From contig NC_079427.1 in NCBI RefSeq assembly GCF_026213295.1, forward strand, positions 35,804,239 through 35,868,238: DNA of 64,000 nucleotides. The letters run 5' to 3'. Within the stretch, counting starts at the first letter, position 1. Each line of letters begins with the position of its first letter. Position numbers and translations under genes: made by a program. Positions 56,584 to 64,000 of this stretch are shown piece after piece. Under the pieces are notes generated by a model, which ran no database searches, was not told the origin of the DNA, and worked only from the letters and a program-made list of their open reading frames with translations. The stretch is from Gadus chalcogrammus (Eukaryota; Chordata; Actinopteri; Gadiformes; Gadidae).

Positions 56584-57343
56584 TGTCACGTTAAAATTGT
56601 ACCGGGGGCGAAAATTGTACCGGCCTACGTCATCGTTTGTTTACATCCTGACAATCTGACAACCTGCTTGGCAACAGACGACGCGATGCAGAAAACATGT
56701 TTCCAAACGACGAAATAACATAATACAGATAGCGGATCGCTATCTGTATTTTGATAGATAGCGATAACACTTGTTTTTACTTTATATTTGTATTGTATTT
56801 AATTGTTTAATCAAAACAATAAAAAAGTTTGCCCGCAAAACGGGCGATCGCGTCAAATGACGCGTCAAATCACGTAGGAAGGTTCTTGAACATTCTAGAC
56901 TATGAAACCTGCTTAAAACACTCAGTTTGATAGCTAAATTCGATTAAACAATTCAATACAATACAAATATAAAGTAAAAACAAGTGTTATCTAGCGATCC
57001 GTTATCTGTATTATGTTTCAAGAACCCTCCTACGTCATTTGACGCGATCGCCCGTTTCGCGGGCAAAATATTTGTCATTTGACGCGATCGCCCGTTTTGC
57101 GGGGAATTTTTTTTATTGTTTCGCTTAAACAATTAAATACAATACAAATATAAAGTAAAAACAAGTTTTATCGCTAACTATCATAATACAGATAGCGATC
57201 CGCTATCTGTATTATGTTATTTCGTCGTTTGGAAACATGTTTTCTGCATCGCGTCGTCTGTTGCCGGGCAGGTTGTCAGGATGTAAACAAACGATGACGT
57301 AGGCCGGTACAATTTTCTCCCCCGGTACAATTTTAACGTGACA
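56584..57343. mobile_element. Fold-back DNA element, second copy
   Basis: Ends TGTCACGTTAAAATTGTACC read inward on both sides, with the direct 4-bp duplication GAGC (56,580-56,583; 57,344-57,347) and a LINE frame that continues across (PPYICSVLA). Inside, an AAATACAATACAAATATAAA block occurs three times, two of them on the right, so the right arm has been partly duplicated. Same family as 6,103-6,708. Confidence 0.92.
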
Positions 57344-58109
57344 GAGCCAGTACAGAACATATATAAGGAGGAAGTTCATGCAAAAGTGCCTTATAAAGAA
57401 ACATATACCAGTGTTACATTCTATGGGTATATAAGGAAAGCAGACCAACTTTCTCACACCACAATGGTGCGTTCACAAGCCAGAGTCAGAGACAAATCGT
57501 AATGCTGCATGAATCTAGCTTTTTCAGAGACAATGAATTTGCATGCATATATAAAATATCACCACAGTCATAAAATAACTGCTTGGACAATTTTCTTCCT
57601 GGCACCAAAGGAAAAACAACATGTATTTTTACACAAGAAACCCAGTTTCATCCTTAGTTTTTTAGTTAGCCATTCAATGTGATGTTCGAAAGAGAGATTT
57701 TCTTCCAGAAAAAGGCCCAGGTACTTGTAGGTTGTGACTTTCTCAATCGCTTTGTTATTTAGAGTAACAATCTGGTAATCATTCATATCAGATGTTTTCT
57801 TACTTCTTGAAAAGGAGATAATTTTGGTTTTGTCAATATTTAGTACCAGTCTTAATTCATGTAGGTTTTGCTGAACAATCATAAAAGCCGATTGAAATCA
57901 TTAGTTGCACTTGCTAAGGATGAAGCAGAACTATACATAATGGTGTCATCCGCATAAAATTGAATTAATTAATTAATATAAATCGTAAATAAAATAGGAC
58001 CCAAAATGGATCCTTGCAGGACATGTGTATTCTTACAGCTAGACCATAAACCGTCAGCTTGTACAATTTGTGTTCCATCACAACACTAGTTTTCAAACCA
58101 TCTTGCTAC

Positions 58110-59398
58110 TATAATAGCAGGCCTGTCGCACCAGTTACTCAAAGTTACTCAAGTGCGCATGTGCCAAGCGCAAACGCATGTATGCAGTGCAATCAAGCAC
58201 ATGCGCACAAACATACATGGAAACGCACACACATGCGCACACACTACACACACACAAGCACGCGGACACATCGCACGTCAAATCAGAGGCAGCGACACAT
58301 ACACACAGACAGGTAAGACGTTTAACGGCTCCGCCATTGGCACACGCGCAGGTAAGAAGAACACACGCAAGCACGCACAAACATACACGTAAACGCACAC
58401 ACATGCGCACACACACACACAAGCACGCGCACACACCGCACGTCAAAGGCAGCGACACATACATGGAAGCACACACAAATGCGCGCACACACACGAACGC
58501 ACACACGCACAGGTAAAGACGTTTAACGCTTCACCATCGTAATATAATGTAATATTACCCTCCTCATTGAGCCTCCCGAAATGTCTCTACACTTTGTTGC
58601 TCAAACTGAATACGCTTCTCCTTGAGCCTCCCCAAATGTCTTGCGATATTGATATCCACCCCTCCCCCCTGTGGACTGTTTTAGTTGTTTTATTTTTCTT
58701 ATGTTTTGGGTGTATGCTATGTGTGACTGTAGGGCCTAGGCTACTGCTGCCTGTCTTGACCAGTACACTGGAAGAGATGTTTAATCATAATGATGATTAT
58801 TCTTTTTCAATTAACCAATAGTAGTAGTTGCATTTTAAAATGTCAATACACTTTTCAGCCCTGAATAACAGTAAAATATATTAAATAATTGATTTGCATG
58901 CATAGTATACTACACTTTCCATTGAACAATTACCCCATTAATTGACAAATTTTATAATGTAATCAAATGCTCACACACTAGCTGCTTTCAGACAAACGTG
59001 TTAGTCCTGATATTCTCCTGATGGGCAGTATGTGTGAACAACATATCCTGACATTTGTACCCTGAAAATCTCCTGAATAATTCTACCTCTCAGGTAGTAT
59101 TTTCTCTGTGGGAATTGCAAATGACCTTATATGTGAATGACACCACTTCAGTGGGCGTGTTGATGATGGTTCTGCATGTCATTGAGTGGCCCCCTAAATG
59201 TTAATCAGCCTGTTGCCTTTTGTTCGCTGAATGGTTAAAATATATTAAAATGTTGGCATTGCTTTTAAGAGTATTTGTGGTGAACGAATGTTATATGTTG
59301 TTACATTATCGACTAGGGTTTCCACATTATTGCTTTGGGTTTAATTACAACTAGAGGTTGAGCGAGCGCAATGTGCGAGCGAAAACTTTAGTAACTCT
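58110..59398. mobile_element. Interspersed repeat family R, shorter inverted copy inside the LINE
   Basis: Reverse-complement counterpart of 34,728-37,780 with the same ends but only about 1.3 kb. 58,150-58,520 is a CACACA/CGCACA-rich stretch in which an ACGTTTAACG-containing segment occurs twice (58,317; 58,519). Confidence 0.7.
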
Positions 59399-59776
59399 AG
59401 TCGACTGTATCAAAAGCCTTTAATAAGTCTAAGAATAGTTCTGCACAGTATTCTTTCTCATCAATTGCTGTTATTATGTAATTTAGAACCTTCATTGTAG
59501 CAGTGACAGTTCTGTGAATCTTTCTAAACCCGGATTGTAGATTGTAGAAAAACAATCTTGCCCCGCACTGAGAGTTTGGATATATGCCTATAATTGTGAG
59601 GGTTTGCTTGCTCACAACCCTTCAGCATTGGAACAACGTAGGATGTCTTCCAAATTTTCGTAATTTTCCCAATTTCTATAGTCAGGTAAAAAATGTTGGT
59701 TAATGGTTCAGCAATAATCTCAGCAGCAATCTGTAACAAATGTGGATCCAATCCATCAGGGCCTGCTGATTTATTA

Positions 59777-60333
59777 GGGTGTGTTCGAAATGACTTACTA
59801 ATTACTACTTACTACCTACTAAATACTTGGCTAACTACTCGAATCCTTAAATAATGATTGAGTAATCCATTTTGAGTAATCGACGTTCGGAAGACCGTTC
59901 TTACTTAACCACCTCAGATGACGTGAATCAAATGACGTGTCAATAACATACCGGCCGGGCGCCGTTAATAAATATTATAAATAAATATTTAAACGTCACA
60001 TTTAACGTCACAGTACATCTTCAACCTAAGGATTTGCGGTGATATGTTAAAAACAATTATTAAACAATTACATCGGTATGGCTGTGGGCTCTGCTGCTGC
60101 GGCTCCCCGTTTAGCGCCATTGCTTCCATTGTTCTTTTGAATAGACGCAGTGCATTCTGGGGCAGTTGAGTACGTCTAGTAAGCTAGCGATGCTTACACA
60201 AAATCTTTCCGGAAGTAGAAGACATTCGGATACTACTCGCTTACCTAAAACTTGCTTACTACGTTCTGCTTACTCAATTTGACGTCATAGTTAGTAAGAG
60301 TAGGAAGCAAGTAGGTGGTTTCGAACACACCCC
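59777..60333. mobile_element. MITE with GGGTGTGTTCGAA ends and TA target
   Basis: Inverted ends GGGTGTGTTCGAAA and TTTCGAACACACCC. Removing it and one TA restores the LINE frame (MNT then NKSAGPDGLDP), which proves the insertion. Subterminal TACTTACTACCTACT words on both sides. TA target fits ISL2EU or Tc1/mariner-type elements. Confidence 0.88.
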
Positions 60334-60548
60334 TAGTGTTCATTGTTTTTAGAGCATCATGTACTTCATTAATTGTAATGGGAATACAATTAAAGTCAAA
60401 AGGGAGCTTTTGCCCGGTGTAGGAAGTGTTATGAGACGTTTTAAGTGTCATTTCCCTTTCAAACCGAATACCTGAGGCGATAAAATGCTGATTTAAAATA
60501 GATAGCATCGTTGTTTTGTCTGTAATGATTTCATTTGAAGTTGCAAAC

Positions 60549-61088
60549 CCTTTGCTCACCCTTCTTGTTCCACCACAGGTTAGAGACACAGATTTTCCGA
60601 CACAGAGAGAGATTCACTTGATACTGACTTATTTATTAGACAATAATCCGGTTGACAGAAAAAAAAAGAAAAAGTAATTGAAGTTCATCACTCTTGGCTC
60701 ATACCAGTCCATAGAGTCAATTTATTTTTCCTCTTGTGATAAAAGCTCTTGAACAGAATCATGCACATTATTAAATTAATCCACAGCTTGTTTAAACATT
60801 TGCATACATTTATCAACGTCATCAGTCGTTCTACCTTCAGACAGCAAGGCTTTTGTTTCATTTATTCTCCTTTATTTATTTATAACTGTCCTCCGCTTCC
60901 ACAGCTGTTATTGGTTCAGTCATTGTCCCGTATAAGTTGACAATTTATTATTGATTTCCTTTTATTAGATTGCCTCTTTATTTATTTTCCTCTGTTCCTC
61001 TTTCCGCCACGTCTGTGGGGTGTGCGTTGTTAATTAACACGGAGAACCTGTTGCCGGTTGGTTTGGCAATCACATCATAATATGTCAA
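60549..61088 (-). mobile_element. LTR-like repeat (related to BEL/Pao 5' region)
   Basis: About 540 bp: the part 60,662-61,088 matches 55,712-56,164, and 60,553-60,600 (GCTCACCCTTCTTGTTCC) matches 43,874-43,920 at the other end of the BEL element. AATAAA on the minus strand near 60,636. Best read as a solo LTR of a BEL/Pao relative; exact ends uncertain. Confidence 0.55.
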
Positions 61089-61091
61089 ACC

Positions 61092-62825
61092 AGGCACGGC
61101 GTCAGGATTCCAGTTGTGGGTGGGCCCGACCAATTGTGGGTGGTCCTTAAATTAAAAACGTTATCAAATCCCTGTTTACCTAATAAAAATGACTAATATA
61201 CTGTTATATTATCTGTGCATATTAGAGATTTTAATAGCTTGATGCTCTTTAATATTTTGTTGCGTAGGACGGACCCATCCGCGATCGCTCTCCTTGGATC
61301 TGAACAAAGAAGAGCGCTTTTGGAATCTCAATTACGCATCATGCTTTAGCGCGTCACTTTATAGACCTAAGGCCTATAGATAGACTGTAAAAGTAGTCAG
61401 GAATCGAATATTTCCCTCGTAGTTTAGTTCTGCTCGTATAACGTGAGGCCGACTATTTCGTAATTCTGTTGAATTGTTTACGTTTTCAACAATATTTCGA
61501 GATCGCAACAGACTGACTGAGCTTGGCTTATTATACGGAACATGCATTCAAATTTAGGCTACTACGAGATAATAACTAATACAATAGTCTACCGCCAATT
61601 CACGGTCATCCGAAGTCAGAAGGTTAACAGCCCTTTAACGCAAATCAGAGCAAGCATCAATATCAACATTTATTTTGCTGCATTTCAAAAACAAAGCCTT
61701 TCAGAAGCCTTTAACTTATCAGGCAAACTAACAATATCCTTAAGGGCAGAACATCAAAATAACAACTGGGTAGTTTTGCGCCAACAGGCAGGCTTAAAAG
61801 ATTGCCAAACATGAAAATAGATAGGCATGGGAAGAAGAGAGAGCATGAGAAGAAAATGTATTAATTCATTTACAGGAGTAATCGGCGGGGTTTGCTCTTG
61901 AAAATGTCAATGATTTCATCGAAGTCGAGAGTTACTGTAGGCTGTCTCTCAAATGTCAACAGACAGAGGGACATAAGGCGAGTTGTAAGCATGGTGCTCC
62001 TATTTGCTGTTTTAATTCGGTTGACACTGGAAAAGACGCGTTCAACTAAACAGGATGTAATCAGAGCTTGAAAGCATGGATATTCAGGAAAACGTCCTCA
62101 TTGCATATGTCCATCACTTCAAGAATACTTTTGAGATGTTCTCCTCTGTTTTTCTTCCTCTCTGAGTTGCACAAACACTGCGAGCTCCGACTCTGATATG
62201 GTTATCTAGCGCTTTCCTGTATCATTGAGAGAGTTCGCTTTAGTAGCCAAAGTGGTGTCATTTATATCGAGGATGGGGACATCAGGATTGCTGCAGATGA
62301 CATGAGCCCATAGGTGTCACTGTGGAATCGGTTGTTCAGTTCATTAAGCTGGCAGTCTATTAGCGCGTTGGAAATGTTGCGCAGGTCACTGTCACTCCTC
62401 ACTCTTGTCGATTTCCCCAACGTGCATGTGAAGATACTTCCCTCAAATCGGCCTGGGAGAATTCTTGAGCGGCAGGGCAAACTGGGTACATCCCAGTTGT
62501 TGACATCATGATCCTCCATCATCTTATTTGTTGTTGCCAACATGTTTAAGAACGCACACCTGAGCGCATGTCTGTCAGTTCTTGTTTGAGGTTCTCGATC
62601 AAATCAATCGTGTCTGTCACTGATGCGGTGATGGACTGGAGGCTATTAGACGTGAAGTTAAAGGCTATATTGCCAATGCAAAAAAATAACTTCACAAGGT
62701 CTGTCTTTTTATAATTACTTTTCGTTGCGTTGATTAGCAGAGAAATAGTCTGCATAAGACGTTTACGTTGCTTAGCAAACCCTTTGACTAACTTAAGAGA
62801 GAGGAAAAGAAATCGAGGGGTCCGG
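61092..62825 (-). mobile_element. Decayed hAT element
   Basis: Left terminus CAGGCACGGCGTCAGG, a common fish hAT end. Transposase remnants on the minus strand fill 61,885-62,830. No matching right terminus or 8-bp duplication found, so the right end is truncated or unrecognised. Confidence 0.65.
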
Positions 62826-62830
62826 AGCAA
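61885..62830 (-). pseudogene. hAT transposase C-terminal half
   Basis: Minus frames: 62,830-62,546 (SITASVTDTIDLIENLKQEL), 62,543-62,262 (VPSLPCRSRILPGRFEGS, ISNALIDCQLNELNNRFHSD), and about 62,060-61,890 encoding a CLVERVFSSVNRIKTANRST-type dimerisation block (the hAT C-terminal signature) ending in LLTFERQPTVTLDFDEI. At least two frame breaks. Confidence 0.82.
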
Positions 62831-62869
62831 GTATTGACAAAAAATACTTTATTGTTTAAAGGCCCACAA

Positions 62870-63745
62870 TGCAACTTTTTTAGCCAAAATTACATTAATT
62901 ATGCTGGTTGAGAGTTATTCTGATGGTTCTGCAACAATTTCTGGGTCGTTTGGTGGGTGTGTCATTGCCCCATGTCACCTCTCCAAGGAAAAAGCGCACA
63001 TGCAACTTGCTCTGTTCGGACCATGGGTTCGGATGTTCGGACCGACACAATCCGGATGTGACGCAGCGGAAGTATCCAATCGCGCCTCGAAAATGTAGTC
63101 AGATTGTAGTTTTGAAAATGCTTTACGGCACAGACACACACCCAAACATGGCACCGGCTAGATATAAACAGCCAGTTGCGAGGCAATTGTTGCATTCATC
63201 ATGGATCAATCGACTGATAAGGGACCCAAGAGGCGACTGTCGGTGGAACAAAAGAAGAATGGACCAGAAAAGAGATCAGACACGAGTGAAATGGGAACTA
63301 TGCAACTTTTTTGGCTTGATTTACCTTAATATAACAGGCTAAGAGTCATTGCGATGGTTCTATTATAAATTTTTGTGCGATTGTTCATTGTTTCGACTCC
63401 CCCTTGCGCATCTTGGCGGAGAAAAGGAATATGTTTCTGCCGGCGACCCGCCGCCCACTCTCGAGGGAGTCTCGGGTCTCGCGAAGTAACGAATTGCTTT
63501 ACGGCACAGACCCCCAAACACGGAACCGGCTCGATATAAACACAAGTAACTAAGGGATTGTTACATTCATCATAGATCAGCCGACTAAAAAGAGACAGAG
63601 AAACCCAATGTCGGAGGAACAGAAGAAGAAAAAAAGGGAGACTGACCGACAGAGAGGCCAGACACGAGTAAACGTTGGGCAAGCTTTCCAGGAATAGCGT
63701 GAACTGAAAGAAAAAGAAGACTGCAAATCAGACGCCGACTTGGCC
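62870..63745. repeat. Tandem pair of 431-bp transposon-derived units
   Basis: GCAACTTTTTTAGCC... starts at 62,871 and again at 63,302. Each unit ends in a short coding-like leader: copy 1 MDQSTDKGPKRRLSVEQKKN (ATG at 63,201), copy 2 the same with ATA for ATG, then MSEEQKKKKRETDRQRGQTR and KSDADLAMLLL. The leader recurs in many fish repeats. Function unknown. Confidence 0.75.
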
Positions 63746-64000
63746 ATGTTGCTTTTGAAATTGAAAGTACCCTTGGGTGAACTTTGTCTTCGTGGTATTC
63801 TTGATGTTGATAGTCTCTGTACAAATGTGTTTGCTCAACAATTTTGTTGTGAGCCCTGTAAAAATTGTTTTCTCGACCGTTTTGTTGTGAGCCCTGTATG
63901 TTTCTAGCTTGCTTGGTTGCAACCATATAAACACCTTTGTTTCCATGGGTGTTTTGCTGTTCGTCTGTCTCGTCCCCCAGATACAGACTGAATCCCCGAA
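63746..64000. other. Gene-free end of window
   Basis: A TTTTGTTGTGAGCCCTGTA unit occurs twice (63,841 and 63,881). Nothing else recognised. Confidence 0.5.

Larger units (their letters stand above)
56335..60548 (-). mobile_element. Second LINE (L2/CR1 group), cut by three insertions
   Basis: Minus-strand order: 60,545-60,333 (ILNQHFIASGIRFEREM, ALKTMNT), TA-target MITE, 59,776-59,400 (NKSAGPDGLDPHLLQIAAEI, LLKAFDTVD), repeat R, 58,100-57,345 (LQGSILGPILFTIYIN, FYADDTIMYSSAS, INIDKTKIISFSRSKK, YKYLGLFLEENLSFEHHI), fold-back element, then a 3' end with GGCCAGGACTCCC and AATAAAGG near 56,345. Catalytic YADD is intact but frames are broken. Confidence 0.88.

Noticed and set aside
61542..61814. 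90-codon + strand frame
   Set aside because: No recognisable domain and inside a decayed hAT; likely chance.

Overview
The window is from a teleost fish genome. It carries nine consecutive exons of an orthologue of the vertebrate Rho-GEF gene kalirin (kalrn, + strand, about 15.4-43.6 kb). These are embedded in very repeat-rich DNA: long AC/AG/CT microsatellites and fish-type transposons (L2/Rex1-like LINEs, hAT, PIF/Harbinger, a TTAA-target Kolobok-like element, BEL/Pao). The species cannot be named from the sequence alone.

Layout. (1) 1-12,821 is one giant inverted repeat. The left arm starts at or before base 1, the right arm ends at or after 12,821, and the centre is at about 6,405 inside a fold-back element (6,103-6,708). 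Each arm holds the same nest: an L2-like LINE cut by two hAT elements, one of which holds another hAT, which holds a MITE. The LINE 3' end lies at 13,089-13,915. (2) 14.3-24.0 kb is the kalrn 5' region and first intron, mostly microsatellites plus a 1.5-kb TIR transposon and an L2 fragment. (3) 24.0-43.6 kb holds kalrn exons 2-9, which encode the start of the protein, the Sec14/CRAL-TRIO domain and the first spectrin repeats. The introns carry minisatellites split by a LINE and by a solo LTR, an OTU-protease fragment, a 3-kb interspersed repeat and a 640-bp hairpin just before the last exon. (4) 43.6-64.0 kb shows no further kalrn exon. If the locus is assembled correctly it is one intron of more than 20 kb filled with nested elements: a broken minus-strand BEL/Pao retrotransposon cut by two hATs, a Harbinger inside one hAT, a hAT inside the other, an L2 fragment and a Kolobok-like element. 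A second minus-strand LINE follows, cut by a fold-back element, a TA-target MITE and a 1.3-kb repeat; then an LTR-like repeat, another decayed hAT and a tandem pair of 431-bp units.

Most notable points. (a) The giant palindrome is centred exactly in a fold-back transposon; it could be real or a long-read artefact. (b) A Kolobok-like TTAA transposon (52,703-54,370) carries a decayed exon of another host gene, eepd1, together with its splice donor and some intron. (c) Kalrn exons 2 and 6 have acceptors in which a (TG)n microsatellite stands in for the polypyrimidine tract. (d) Kalrn exon 1 has AGG where the conserved initiator ATG is expected.

How it works together: the only evident functional host gene is kalrn. 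Everything else is transposable-element sequence or simple repeat, almost all with broken reading frames. Many insertions are proven by target-site duplications and by reading frames that resume on the other side.
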